NCBI RefSeq assembly: GCF_014641595.1
Contig: NZ_BMIA01000005.1
Coordinates: 1 to 64,000 of the forward strand
Origin: Dyadobacter endophyticus
GTDB taxonomy: Bacteria > Bacteroidota > Bacteroidia > Cytophagales > Spirosomataceae
DNA length: 64,000 nucleotides
Direction: 5' to 3'
Shown here one piece after another: positions 34,872-43,770 of this stretch (positions are counted from its first letter, which is position 1; the number at the start of each line of letters is the position of its first letter). The notes below the pieces were generated by a model. That model had not been told where the DNA came from and made no database searches. It saw nothing but the letters and a program-made list of their open reading frames with translations. Made by a program: the position numbers and the translations under genes.

Positions 34872-35483
34872 TTACTCTTTGGGCGCGGGAAAGAGGCCGC
34901 TTACATTCTCAGTACCGTCGTAAAGATCGGCCATTTGCAGCGTAGCGCCGATTGTTTGAATGGTGATAGAATCATTTAAAGAAAAAGCGTCGTCGGCAAG
35001 GAGCCACTGATTGTTCACAGTCCGCCGCCACACCTCCACTTCTATACTCAGTGAATTGATGATCACATATTCCTGCAAACTTTCGATGTCACGATACAGT
35101 CTGAATTTTTTGCCACGGTCGTACTCACTCGTAGACGGTGAGAGGATTTCAAAAATTACCGATGGATTAGTGATTGTATTACGATCAAGTTCTGCATGCT
35201 TTTTCGGCCCACACACAATCATAATATCGGGATAAGTATAAAGCGAATTCGATGGTATATGAATCCGTTGATCGCTCGAACAACTTTTGCACGATTTTGC
35301 TTTCAAAAAAGGGTGTATCAACCCCACAACATTATCGTTGATAAAATTATGGTTCGGCGCAGCCCCAGCCATCATGACGATCTTCCCCTGAAAGAATTCA
35401 CTCTTCTCAGAGGCGTCGTTTTCAAGCCGGAGATATTCCTCTTCTGAGTACATGGTCGGGCGTAAAAGTGCTAATGTTGTCAT
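34872..35483 (-). CDS. Uma2-family (DUF820) putative nuclease
   Basis: This is a 203-residue canonical Uma2 protein: MYSEEEYLRLENDASEKSEF and FQGKIVMMAGAAPNHN, then YTYPDIMIVCGP with the conserved PD, then PSVIFEILSPSTSEYDRGKK and FRLYRDIESLQEYVII. These match the PD-(D/E)XK-like core with catalytic D, E and K positions. It has its own promoter with TATATTTG (minus strand, 35497-35504). Function is unknown; the family is often multicopy, and this is the second member in the window. Confidence 0.92.
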   Translation of the reverse strand: MTTLALLRPTMYSEEEYLRLENDASEKSEFFQGKIVMMAGAAPNHNFINDNVVGLIHPFLKAKSCKSCSSDQRIHIPSNSLYTYPDIMIVCGPKKHAELDRNTITNPSVIFEILSPSTSEYDRGKKFRLYRDIESLQEYVIINSLSIEVEVWRRTVNNQWLLADDAFSLNDSITIQTIGATLQMADLYDGTENVSGLFPAPKE

Positions 35484-35496
35484 AGTGTGTTTTTCT

Positions 35497-35504
35497 CAAA
35501 TATA
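35497..35504 (-). promoter_or_regulatory. -7 element of the second Uma2 gene
   Basis: Minus-strand TATATTTG matches TAnnTTTG and lies 13 bases before the start codon. A -33 element at the ideal spacing is not clear. Confidence 0.4.
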
Positions 35505-35611
35505 CCTACAATACTGTAAATCTGCTCCCAATAAAAAGAGCGATTATCCTGCGGCGGGCAACGCTCCTTGAAGAAATTGTGTCTCCTGGAAACATACTCC
35601 CCCGGATCTTC

Positions 35612-36094
35612 ATGAAATATTTGATGTCGATAATTCCAGTGTCTGTATCGCTCTTGCTTCTCGGCTGTGTCTTCTGCGGTCCACAGCGCGAACTGACAAT
35701 TGTCGTAAGCTCCACAAATACATTTCTGGACTCTGCTAAGGTAGACTCCATATTCGCGCTGAATGCCTTGGATTCAAAGGGACAGCTCGTATCCAAAAAT
35801 ATTACAGGAATACAAGAATTCCCGATTTCCCTGCGGGCGGATAGCACTACATATGTATACACGTATGAAGGCAGTAAAAAAACCGCTGACACCCTGACAA
35901 TCTTTTATGAACGGGAATTCCGCTATAAGGGTGATTGCGGATTTGTAGTGAATGCCAATAAACCGCGGGATGGCCGCACGCATCGGTCGACATTCGAAAA
36001 AGTGGAGGTGCGGTATGGCACCTACGTCGCACCGAATAGCTGGAAGGTTGGCGCGCAGGATACTTCCACAGGGATTTATGTCGAGATCAAATGA
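35612..36094 (+). CDS. DUF6452-like lipoprotein
   Basis: This is a 160-residue lipoprotein. The start at 35612 gives a signal peptide with lipobox LLLLGC (residues 13-18). The mature protein has paired cysteines (VFCGPQ and GDCGFVV), beta-rich segments and a YEREFRYKGDCGFVVNANKP block that I associate with the Bacteroidota DUF6452 family. The next gene overlaps it by 4 bases (ATGATGA) and resembles DUF6048, the usual partner. The role is unknown, presumably envelope. Confidence 0.72.
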   Translation: MKYLMSIIPVSVSLLLLGCVFCGPQRELTIVVSSTNTFLDSAKVDSIFALNALDSKGQLVSKNITGIQEFPISLRADSTTYVYTYEGSKKTADTLTIFYEREFRYKGDCGFVVNANKPRDGRTHRSTFEKVEVRYGTYVAPNSWKVGAQDTSTGIYVEIK

Positions 36095-36747
36095 TGAAAA
36101 CACTCGCCGCTCTCATCACCATCGTCTCGCTGGCGTTTACAACCTACGCCCAGGAGGACAGCACCAGAGGCCGCTACCTTGGTCTTGATGTGATCAACAG
36201 CGTACCCACGTATGTCCTGCCCAATTGGTATTACATTCGAAAAACGATCGTCATTGAGCCCTACTATCGGTTTGATATCAAAAAGCCGGACGCAAGTATT
36301 GTGATCGGTGCAGGTTTTGCAAAAGGTTCTACCCATCAATACGATGAATTCAATCCGTCCCAGAGTTTCCGGGGGGCTTATTTCCGGGCCTCATACGAGT
36401 TCAAATACCGCCCCCGGTTTATCAGCGTCGGTTATGGCCCTATCATCTCATTTGCCGGGTACAATGGGAAGTTTCGGTTTGAAGGGCCTACATTTGGCGA
36501 TTATGAAGGTTCTTTCCAGGAAAGGAATAATGTCGCAATAGGCTGGGAAGGCTATATTGCTTACGACCTCAAACTAAGCCGTGACCTGTCTCTCCGGTTT
36601 TTACTGCGAAACGTAATGGGTCGGCGGACCAAAGCCTCCGTTTATGTGCAGTATTACCCGGGTTTCGGCTATACACCGCCAGTGCTCAATAACCGTTTTC
36701 TTTACTCCGGAGGTCTTTCATTTCAGCTTTATTACAAATTACGCTAG
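36091..36747 (+). CDS. DUF6048-like outer-membrane beta-barrel protein
   Basis: This 218-residue protein has a signal peptide (ALITIVSLAFTTYAQ). The mature part reads as amphipathic beta strands with aromatic girdles (YYIRKTIVIEPYYRFDI, AYFRASYEFKYRP, FISVGYGPIISFAGY) and ends in aromatic FQLYYKLR, typical of small outer-membrane barrels. It is translationally coupled to the upstream lipoprotein gene. The DUF6048 assignment is from memory of the pair and is tentative. Confidence 0.75.
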   Translation: MMKTLAALITIVSLAFTTYAQEDSTRGRYLGLDVINSVPTYVLPNWYYIRKTIVIEPYYRFDIKKPDASIVIGAGFAKGSTHQYDEFNPSQSFRGAYFRASYEFKYRPRFISVGYGPIISFAGYNGKFRFEGPTFGDYEGSFQERNNVAIGWEGYIAYDLKLSRDLSLRFLLRNVMGRRTKASVYVQYYPGFGYTPPVLNNRFLYSGGLSFQLYYKLR

Positions 36748-36798
36748 TGAGTGATGTATCCTCATAAAGAAAAACATCTTTTCTAACCTTTTCGTCAA

Positions 36799-36806
36799 TA
36801 CCTTTG
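36799..36806 (+). promoter_or_regulatory. -7 element upstream of the MbnP/MbnH locus
   Basis: TACCTTTG matches TAnnTTTG and is 44 bases ahead of the first gene of the locus (GTG at 36851). The -33 region is only T-rich. Confidence 0.45.
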
Positions 36807-36850
36807 CATGATCGAATACCACTTAAACCGGCCCCTTCGTTTCTGATATT

Positions 36851-37246
36851 GTGAGAAATTCTGCGAAACAATGGATATCCCTCAGCCTGCTTGGCCTCAT
36901 GCTGGTCAAAGTGTGGGTGATTCCTTTGTTATACCTGGATTTTGAAATCAGGCGTGAATACATCGTCGCGAACCTTTGCGAAAATAAAAACCGGCCGCAG
37001 CTGCATTGCGACGGCAAATGTTACCTTGCCAAACGCATTGCTTCGCTCGATGAGCACGAAAAAAGGCAGGCCGAAAAAAGCTATATGTCGCGGCTGATCG
37101 ACCAGGTGATGGACCAGCGCGCGGTTTTCTCCTTTACCAAACAACCGGTTGGGATCGAATTGCTGCCGCGGGCAGTTTTCGCCCTCGCCCCCAGCTTCGC
37201 ACCCCGCGTCGCGGTGGACGATATTTTTCATCCCCCGCTCGTCTGA
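36851..37246 (+). CDS. Small membrane-anchored protein with CDGKCYLAK motif (copy 1)
   Basis: This 131-residue protein starts at GTG; no ATG fits. One N-terminal membrane helix (ISLSLLGLMLVKVWVIPLLY) is followed by the conserved block EYIVANLCENKNRPQLHCDGKCYLAKRI, with three Cys, and a charged helix. I know this as an uncharacterised Bacteroidota family but cannot name a function. The Cys spacing (LCEN...HCDGKC) suggests metal or thiol chemistry outside the membrane. A paralogue with the same block follows MbnH at 39349, so the two copies bracket mbnP-mbnH. Confidence 0.8.
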   Translation: MRNSAKQWISLSLLGLMLVKVWVIPLLYLDFEIRREYIVANLCENKNRPQLHCDGKCYLAKRIASLDEHEKRQAEKSYMSRLIDQVMDQRAVFSFTKQPVGIELLPRAVFALAPSFAPRVAVDDIFHPPLV

Positions 37247-37367
37247 TTTAGCATAAAATCGCCCCGTTTGCAGTTCTATTACTAGTTAGAACAGATTCTG
37301 TTTGCAATTTTGTCGGCTTAAAGCACGCCTATTTACTGCGTGTAAATTCTTATTTTACAAAATACAC

Positions 37368-38198
37368 ATGATGAAAAGAACATTTTCATGGCTGTCGGCA
37401 TGGGCGCTTGCATCCGGGCTACTGATGGTTTCATGCTCTTTCCCGGACGAAAAAGACGATACCGACCCCATCGAAACCGGCACCATTCAGTTGCAATTCG
37501 ATAATATCGTGGGCAACCAGGATTTGCAGCTCGACAGCACCAGATACGTCAATGCCGCGGGCGAGGACTTCACGGTCAGCAAGCTGAATTACTATATTTC
37601 GAATATCAAACTCACCAGGATCGACGGTCGCGTGTTTACGGTGCCGCAGGATTCAAGCTATTTCCTGATTCGCGAGGCGAATTCCGGATCGCAAAAGCTG
37701 ACGATCCGGAACGTGTTGACGGGCGATTATACCGGTATAGAATTCATGGTGGGCATAGACAGCCTGCGCAGTGTGATGGACCCATCCCAACCCGGGCGCA
37801 AGGGAATTCTCGACAAGGATACAGGCCCAACCAACGAGGAAGCAATGTACTGGGACTGGAATCCAGGCTATATTTTTCTGAAACTGGAAGGTGCTTCCGA
37901 TTCGGCAACAACTGCCAATGGTAAATACTATTACCACATCGGCGGTTTTGGAGGCAGAACGGAAAAGACGCTCAACAATCTCAAAACCATCAAACTGAAT
38001 TTCCCTGGCCAGAAGGCGATCGTTACGACGAGCATTGTTTCCAATGTACTTATCCAGGCCGATATCCTGAAAATTTTCAACGGCCCAACGCAGTGGAGCA
38101 TCAAGAAGAGCTCCGGCGTAATGTTTTCCGACTCTTCGAAGATCATCGCCGACAATTACGCCGGTATGTTTAATGTCAAAGAGATAAAAATCAATTAA
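37368..38198 (+). CDS. mbnP: MbnP-family copper-binding lipoprotein
   Basis: This is a 276-residue lipoprotein (lipobox MVSC; adjacent Met codons at 37368 and 37371). The MbnP core is visible: FTVSKLNYYISNIKLT, FLIREANSGSQKLTIRNV, IEFMVGIDSLRSVMDPSQPGRKGILD, then MYWDWNPGYIFLKLEG with Trp162 and Trp164, and a late YYYHIGGFGG. In methanotrophs MbnP and the related MopE/CorA bind copper, and a tryptophan is oxidised to kynurenine by the dihaem partner MbnH. The partner gene follows 17 bases downstream. Which Trp would be modified here cannot be told by eye. Confidence 0.88.
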   Translation: MMKRTFSWLSAWALASGLLMVSCSFPDEKDDTDPIETGTIQLQFDNIVGNQDLQLDSTRYVNAAGEDFTVSKLNYYISNIKLTRIDGRVFTVPQDSSYFLIREANSGSQKLTIRNVLTGDYTGIEFMVGIDSLRSVMDPSQPGRKGILDKDTGPTNEEAMYWDWNPGYIFLKLEGASDSATTANGKYYYHIGGFGGRTEKTLNNLKTIKLNFPGQKAIVTTSIVSNVLIQADILKIFNGPTQWSIKKSSGVMFSDSSKIIADNYAGMFNVKEIKIN

Positions 38199-38215
38199 TC
38201 GCACAAGCAACCGAA

Positions 38216-39349
38216 ATGGGGAGGGTTACAGGCATAATGAGCTTTTTGGCGGCGTTGCTGGCGTTGGCGGTCTCTTGCAAAAAGAGCAGCACCGATGATC
38301 CGGAACCTAAGCCATCGGACAATACGCCTACTCCATTGCAATGGACAAAACCTTCCTATTTCCCCGATCCGGTTTATGATTTATCCAAAAATCCGCTGAC
38401 TGTCGAAGGTGTTGAACTTGGGAAGTTCCTGTTCTACGATGGCATTCTTTCCCGCACGGACAATATTGGCTGCGGGACATGTCACCAGCAGCAGGCCGCA
38501 TTCACGCACCACGGCCACGATCTTAGCCATGGGGTGGACGATAAGATCGGCACACGTAATGCACCCTCGGTACAGAATATGGCCTGGAACACTTCCTTCT
38601 TCTGGGATGGCGGTGTGCATGATCTGGATATGGTGCCGCCGGTGCCCATTCAGAACAAGGTGGAAATGGACGAGCGCGTTTCCAATGTGATTGAAAAGTT
38701 GAAGAAAACGCCGGTAGCTGGTGCCGCCAAGCAGGTGGATTACCCTAAAATGTTCAAAGCTGCATTCGGTAGCGATAGCATCACAGCCGACCGTATGATG
38801 CAGGCCCTGTCGCAGTTTATGATGACGATGGTTTCGGCCACATCCAGATACGATTATTTTGTAAGAGGCGACGCTTCCGCGCTGACTGCGCAGGAGAAGG
38901 ATGGTTTAAGTATTTTTAAACAAAAATGTGCTTCCTGCCACGCCGGAGAGCTTTTTACAGACCAGAAATTCAGAAACAATGGCCTGACACCCAACCGGAT
39001 AAACGACCAGGGCAGGTATGCCATTACTTTGAATGCCGACGACCGGCTGAAATTCAAGGTACCAAGCCTGCGCAATGCGGGACTGACGGCGCCTTACATG
39101 CACGACGGCCGTTTCACGACACTGGAACAGGTGCTCGATCATTATGCGAACGACAAACCCGGCAGTAAAGACAGCATTTACGTTTCCCCGACTTTGGATC
39201 CGCTGCTCAATGCCGCAGGTCAGAAACGCGGGATCAGCCTGACAAGCGCAGAAAAGCAATCGATCATTGCATTTTTGAGAACATTGAATGACGACGATTT
39301 TATCAAAGACAAACGGTTTTCCGACCCCGGCGTAGGGACCGCTTTTTAA
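38216..39349 (+). CDS. mbnH: MbnH-type dihaem cytochrome c peroxidase (MauG family)
   Basis: This 377-residue lipoprotein (LAVSC) has two c-type haem sites, CGTCH (residues 86-90) and CASCH (238-242). The family landmarks LGKFLFYDGILSRTDNIGCGTCHQQQAAF, GTRNAPSVQNMAWN, FFWDGGVHDLDMVPPVPI and KVPSLRNAGLTAPYMHDGRF are present. MauG/CcpA-type enzymes use a bis-Fe(IV) or peroxidatic mechanism; MbnH modifies a Trp of MbnP. The stop codon overlaps the start of the next gene (TAATG), so both are made together. Confidence 0.9.
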   Translation: MGRVTGIMSFLAALLALAVSCKKSSTDDPEPKPSDNTPTPLQWTKPSYFPDPVYDLSKNPLTVEGVELGKFLFYDGILSRTDNIGCGTCHQQQAAFTHHGHDLSHGVDDKIGTRNAPSVQNMAWNTSFFWDGGVHDLDMVPPVPIQNKVEMDERVSNVIEKLKKTPVAGAAKQVDYPKMFKAAFGSDSITADRMMQALSQFMMTMVSATSRYDYFVRGDASALTAQEKDGLSIFKQKCASCHAGELFTDQKFRNNGLTPNRINDQGRYAITLNADDRLKFKVPSLRNAGLTAPYMHDGRFTTLEQVLDHYANDKPGSKDSIYVSPTLDPLLNAAGQKRGISLTSAEKQSIIAFLRTLNDDDFIKDKRFSDPGVGTAF

Positions 39350-39726
39350 TGCGCTCGTTCATAGCCTACATATTGCTTGCAGCTATTATGCTACCCACGC
39401 TCAGCCCGTGGGGTACGATCGCGTATTTCAAACTGAACCGGGAATACATTGCCAAGGTGCTCTGCGAAAACCGTAAGCGCCCCGAGCTGCGTTGCGACGG
39501 TAAATGTTACCTGGCTAAAAAACTCAAACAACAACAGGACAAGCAGGATAAGGAAACTTCCCAGAAGGTTCATAATATGCCTGTTATCCAACTCTTTACA
39601 CCGCAATCCTACTTTTACAATTTTGACCCGGAGGTCACAGTGTTCCGTGAACCGGTTCGTTTCTTCCACCAATTGCTTTTCTACGCCGCCCCGGTCGGCA
39701 AACTGCTGCGTCCGCCCAGGAGATAA
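39349..39726 (+). CDS. Small membrane-anchored protein with CDGKCYLAK motif (copy 2)
   Basis: This 125-residue paralogue of the protein at 36851 has an N-terminal helix (FIAYILLAAIMLPTLSPWG), then EYIAKVLCENRKRPELRCDGKCYLAKKL with the same three Cys and spacing, then a Lys/Gln-rich helix. The C-terminal FFHQLLFYAAPVGKLLRPPRR diverges from copy 1. Its ATG overlaps the mbnH stop codon, which ties it to the MbnP/MbnH pathway. No enzymatic motif is visible. Confidence 0.82.
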   Translation: MRSFIAYILLAAIMLPTLSPWGTIAYFKLNREYIAKVLCENRKRPELRCDGKCYLAKKLKQQQDKQDKETSQKVHNMPVIQLFTPQSYFYNFDPEVTVFREPVRFFHQLLFYAAPVGKLLRPPRR

Positions 39727-39770
39727 GATTCACGATACCTAACTGAATTTTAATCTCTTAAAGCATTATA

Positions 39771-42116
39771 ATGGACCTGAAAGTAATTTTACAGGCATTC
39801 TTCCTGTATGTATGTGCGCACGCGGCGGCGGCACAGGGCATCGAGGGCAGTGTTTTCGATACCCAAACCAAAGAGCCCATTCCGGGCGCGACCGTCCAGA
39901 TCGTTTCTGCCAATCTTGGTACCACAACCGACAATAACGGCCATTTCGCATTCAATAGCCCCGCTTCCGAGGTGGTACTCCGCATTTCCAGCATAGGATT
40001 TTCTGCCAAAGAAGTGAAGATCGAAAATGGCAAAAATATTAAGATCGGGTTGGATGCCGCTACGGAAAACCTGCAATCGGTAGTCGTTACCGGCAACCGA
40101 GAGGCTACATTGCGCACCGAAAGCCCGATCGCCATCTCTAAACTCACTCCCCGGATGATCGATGAGGCCAAGCCGACGGCCATGTACGAGATTGTGAACA
40201 AGGTACCGGGGGTGATGATGGTGAACCTCGGCAACGAGCAACATTCGATGGCGATCCGCCAGCCGTTTACGACCAATGCCTATTTCCTTTACATGGAAGA
40301 CGGCGTACCGATCCGGCCGATGGGTGTCTTCAACCACAACTCCATTCTGGAATTCAACCAGTTTGCGATCAGCGCTGTGGAAGTGGTAAAAGGTCCGGTT
40401 TCTTCCATTTACGGCCCCGAAGCAGTGGGCGGCGCGATCAACTTTATCACGCAGCGCCCTACCATATTGCCGACAGCCAAAATCGGCGTCCAGGCAGATC
40501 AGTGGGGCTACAAACGCATTCAGTATGGTGCGGGCGGCATGATCGGGAAGTTCGGCATTTACGTGGGCGGGTTCGTTGCCCGCCAGCGCGATGCCTGGAT
40601 GAAGAGCTCGGACTATGACAAAAATGCGATCAATGCACGGCTGGAATATCACTTCACGCCGTCGACCCGCCTGATTTATACCCTCGCTTACAGCAAATAC
40701 GATTCGCAAACCAGCGGCAGTGTAGATAGCCTTGCATTTTACTCCCGCCAATATGTGAGCACCACTGACTTTACCTACCGCAAAGTGAACTCGCTGCGCA
40801 GCCGGCTTACGCTTGAAAAAGACTGGAAAAATGGCTCACAGACATTCGTAACCGCTTTTGCAAGAAAGAATGAGCACGGACAAAATCCAAACTACGGCAT
40901 TCGCTGGACGTCCGGCCAGACGACCGCGAAGGGCGAAATCAATTCGAGCAATTTCAAGAGCCTCGGCATACTCGCCCAGCACAGCCAGCGATTCAGTTTT
41001 CTTAATTCTAAATTGATCACAGGTGCTGTTTTCGACTTCTCGCCATCAAACTACTGGTCCTACCAGGTCGATCTGGCTGCCCGGTTGCGAGCTGATAAGA
41101 AGTCGATGGAGAAATATACCATCGTCAAGGAGCGTCCGGATATTAAAAATGCGGATTACGACGCGGACATCAAGAATATGGCTGCTTACACACAATATGA
41201 TTTCGAACTGTTGCCAAAACTCCGCGTGTCCGCGGGCCTGCGTTATGATCGTATGTCCTTCAACTACACCAACTTCCTCGACAGCACTTCGGGTGGAAAA
41301 TCGTACAGCAAGGTTACGCCGAAAATCGGGGCTACCTATGATTTGGGAAAAGGGAAGGGAATTTATGCCAACTATTCGAGGGGATTCTCACCTCCGGGAC
41401 TGACGTCGGTATTCCGCAAACGCACGGTACCGGCCGAAAACGGTGATCTGTTTTACTACAACCTGAAACCGGCGGAATTCAACAATGCGGAAATCGGCGG
41501 TTGGGCCTCATTGCTGGCCAACAAGATCTATATCGACCTCGCATTCTACCAGATGAATGGCCGCAATGAACTACTGAATGTGCGGCTGCCGGATAATTCC
41601 TACGATTACCAATCGGCAGGAAAGACGCTGCACCGCGGCGTGGAATTTGGCGTGACCTACAAACCGACGAAGGAATTCTTCTTCCGTTTCGGCGGGACTA
41701 CGACCATTCACAGGTACGAGGAATTCATTTTGAGCAACCGCGCGTCCGATGCAGTCAAGAATGTAAATGGCAAAGATATGCCGTCCTCGCCACGCTGGCT
41801 CTGGAATACCGAGTTCAGTTATTATCCAAAATGGTTTAAGAATTTCCGGTCGTCGGTGGAATGGCAACATGTGGCTTCCTACTATCAAAACCAGGTCAAC
41901 ACCGTCAGATACGAAGGTTACGACGTCCTGAACATGAGGGTGGGGTACAACTGGAAGGGCATCGAGCTGTTTACGAACGTCCTCAACCTTACCGACGTGC
42001 TCTATGCCACCAATGCAACGCGCGGCAACAGCGCCACCGACCGAACAACGTACAACGCTGCCGCACCGAGGACACTCGTTTTTGGCGCGCAGTACACCTT
42101 CACCGGCAAAAAATAG
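39771..42116 (+). CDS. TonB-dependent outer-membrane receptor
   Basis: This 781-residue receptor has a signal peptide ending HAAAAQ. It has a CarboxypepD_reg-like domain (about 23-105, GSVFDTQTKEPIPGATVQI), a plug (about 115-225, VNKVPGVMMVNLG, YMEDGVPIRPMG, AISAVEVVKGPVSSIYGPEA) and a 22-strand barrel ending NLTDVLYATNATRGN ... FGAQYTFTGKK. The substrate is unknown. It has no SusD partner, and it sits between the MbnP/MbnH block and a PepSY membrane protein. That context points to a metal chelate (siderophore- or chalkophore-like), not to a glycan. Confidence 0.93.
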   Translation: MDLKVILQAFFLYVCAHAAAAQGIEGSVFDTQTKEPIPGATVQIVSANLGTTTDNNGHFAFNSPASEVVLRISSIGFSAKEVKIENGKNIKIGLDAATENLQSVVVTGNREATLRTESPIAISKLTPRMIDEAKPTAMYEIVNKVPGVMMVNLGNEQHSMAIRQPFTTNAYFLYMEDGVPIRPMGVFNHNSILEFNQFAISAVEVVKGPVSSIYGPEAVGGAINFITQRPTILPTAKIGVQADQWGYKRIQYGAGGMIGKFGIYVGGFVARQRDAWMKSSDYDKNAINARLEYHFTPSTRLIYTLAYSKYDSQTSGSVDSLAFYSRQYVSTTDFTYRKVNSLRSRLTLEKDWKNGSQTFVTAFARKNEHGQNPNYGIRWTSGQTTAKGEINSSNFKSLGILAQHSQRFSFLNSKLITGAVFDFSPSNYWSYQVDLAARLRADKKSMEKYTIVKERPDIKNADYDADIKNMAAYTQYDFELLPKLRVSAGLRYDRMSFNYTNFLDSTSGGKSYSKVTPKIGATYDLGKGKGIYANYSRGFSPPGLTSVFRKRTVPAENGDLFYYNLKPAEFNNAEIGGWASLLANKIYIDLAFYQMNGRNELLNVRLPDNSYDYQSAGKTLHRGVEFGVTYKPTKEFFFRFGGTTTIHRYEEFILSNRASDAVKNVNGKDMPSSPRWLWNTEFSYYPKWFKNFRSSVEWQHVASYYQNQVNTVRYEGYDVLNMRVGYNWKGIELFTNVLNLTDVLYATNATRGNSATDRTTYNAAAPRTLVFGAQYTFTGKK

Positions 42117-42122
42117 CGGATT

Positions 42123-43658
42123 ATGATCGAGGAAATTACTATTCAACCGAAAGAATCGTTTAAGGCAAAAGCCGAAAAGGCGATCCGCAGGAACATTTAC
42201 CGCTGGCACCGCATGTTAGGACTGCTGGCCATTATTCCCACCATTTTCTGGACCGCATCGGGTGTCATGCACCCATTCATGTCGCATTGGTTCAAAACGA
42301 CCATTGCACACGAATTTTACAAAGCCGAGCCAGTTGCGCCGGCGGACGTGACTTTGCAACTAGGACAGGTTTTAATCCAGAATAAGATCACGGAATTCAA
42401 GAATTTCAGGCTGATCAAATTTGAGGAAAATGCCTGGTATCAGGTAAAAGGTGTTGATGATAAATTAAGGTATTTCAATACCACAACAGGGGCCGAATTG
42501 CCCGATGGCGACCGGAAATATGCCGAACATATGGCGCGCAACATGCTCGGCGAGCCCAAATCGAAGATCATTTCCAGCACATTACTGACCGGATTCACCG
42601 ATCAGTACAAGTATGTGAACCGCTTTTTGCCAGTATGGAAAATCAGCTTCGACGACGACCGGAAGATGGATATTTATGTTGAAACGGGCCAGAGCCGCTT
42701 TGCTACCTTCAATGACAAGGGGCGCAAAGCATTCATCTGGGTATTCGGCACCTTCCATAATTGGGGTTTTATGGATATCATCACCAACAATACGATCCGC
42801 ATTGCGGTAATGGTGACGTTCCTGAGCCTCATTATCCTTTCGGCGGTCGCCGGGGTAGCAGTGTACGGATTAATGTGGAAAAAGTTTAAAACCGGCCGTT
42901 CGGGCAACCAGCGCGGGATTCTGCGTAAGTACCATCGTTCGATCGGCATCTGGTGCAGCCTTTTCACATTCACATTTGCATTCTCAGGAGCCTATCATGC
43001 CGTGCAAAAGCTCGATCCCGACCAACGTCAGAAATATGTTTACGACCCCGTGATCAAAACCGAAGAAATCGCCCAGGCGTCGGTGATCGATCTTAAAGGC
43101 GTCAACAACATCGGACTGATCAAATGGGGCGAGAATATTTTCTGGCAAACCGCGCGGAAAGACTGGGAAACCGACAAAACGGTGGTGGATTATACCAACA
43201 TCCGCGACGGCAAAAAACTGGAAGACGGCAATATCCGTTTCGCGAAATACCTCGCGCGCAAGTTCGCAGCGCAAGAAGAGCGCAATGCCGAAAGCTGCTG
43301 CGACCTGATGGAAGCACAGATTTCGTCGCCTATTTCGGATGCGGAAGTCGAGAAAGCTTCACTCGTAACGAGTTTCGCAGGGGAATATGGTTTCGTGAAC
43401 AAAAGGCTCCCGGTCGTCAAACTCGCGTACGACACGCCCGATCATACGACGTATTACATCGAAACAACAACCAGCCGCCTTTCCACAAAGGTAGAAGACC
43501 GCAACCGGCGCGAGGGATTCAGCTTTGCATTCCTGCACAAATACAGTGGACTGGATTTCCTGGGCAAGAACGCACGAGACGGGGTTATGACCGCCGCGGC
43601 AGCGAGTGTTTTGATCGTGAGTGTGCTGGGGTTACTGGTATTTTTGAAGATCAAATAA
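42123..43658 (+). CDS. PepSY-domain membrane protein (PiuB/FecD-reductase-like)
   Basis: This 511-residue inner-membrane protein starts 6 bases after the receptor. Four membrane helices are evident: about 28-50 (HRMLGLLAIIPTIFWTASGV), 223-250, 268-295 (SIGIWCSLFTFTFAFSG) and 485-508. The two periplasmic parts between them are repeated PepSY-like modules (YVNRFLPVWKISFDDDRKMDIYVE and FVNKRLPVVKLAYDTPDHTTYYIE). Conserved His residues in the helices (HRM, HPFMSHW, HRS, HAV) suggest haem binding. Such proteins accompany siderophore receptors and may reduce the imported metal. The AESCCD dicysteine in the second loop is notable. Confidence 0.85.
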   Translation: MIEEITIQPKESFKAKAEKAIRRNIYRWHRMLGLLAIIPTIFWTASGVMHPFMSHWFKTTIAHEFYKAEPVAPADVTLQLGQVLIQNKITEFKNFRLIKFEENAWYQVKGVDDKLRYFNTTTGAELPDGDRKYAEHMARNMLGEPKSKIISSTLLTGFTDQYKYVNRFLPVWKISFDDDRKMDIYVETGQSRFATFNDKGRKAFIWVFGTFHNWGFMDIITNNTIRIAVMVTFLSLIILSAVAGVAVYGLMWKKFKTGRSGNQRGILRKYHRSIGIWCSLFTFTFAFSGAYHAVQKLDPDQRQKYVYDPVIKTEEIAQASVIDLKGVNNIGLIKWGENIFWQTARKDWETDKTVVDYTNIRDGKKLEDGNIRFAKYLARKFAAQEERNAESCCDLMEAQISSPISDAEVEKASLVTSFAGEYGFVNKRLPVVKLAYDTPDHTTYYIETTTSRLSTKVEDRNRREGFSFAFLHKYSGLDFLGKNARDGVMTAAAASVLIVSVLGLLVFLKIK

Positions 43659-43770
43659 ATAGGTCGCCTTTCAGGAACTCAGCTATTAAACCTTCATTAA
43701 AACCAAGGATTTCTGCGATTCGCGTTGTTTCTTTGCAGGAAATTCAGTCGCAGTCAATACAGTAACACAT

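Noticed and set aside
39789..40751. Long minus-strand open frame opposite the TonB receptor
   Set aside because: It is a shadow of the receptor codons in GC-rich sequence; composition is unlike a protein and there is no promoter.
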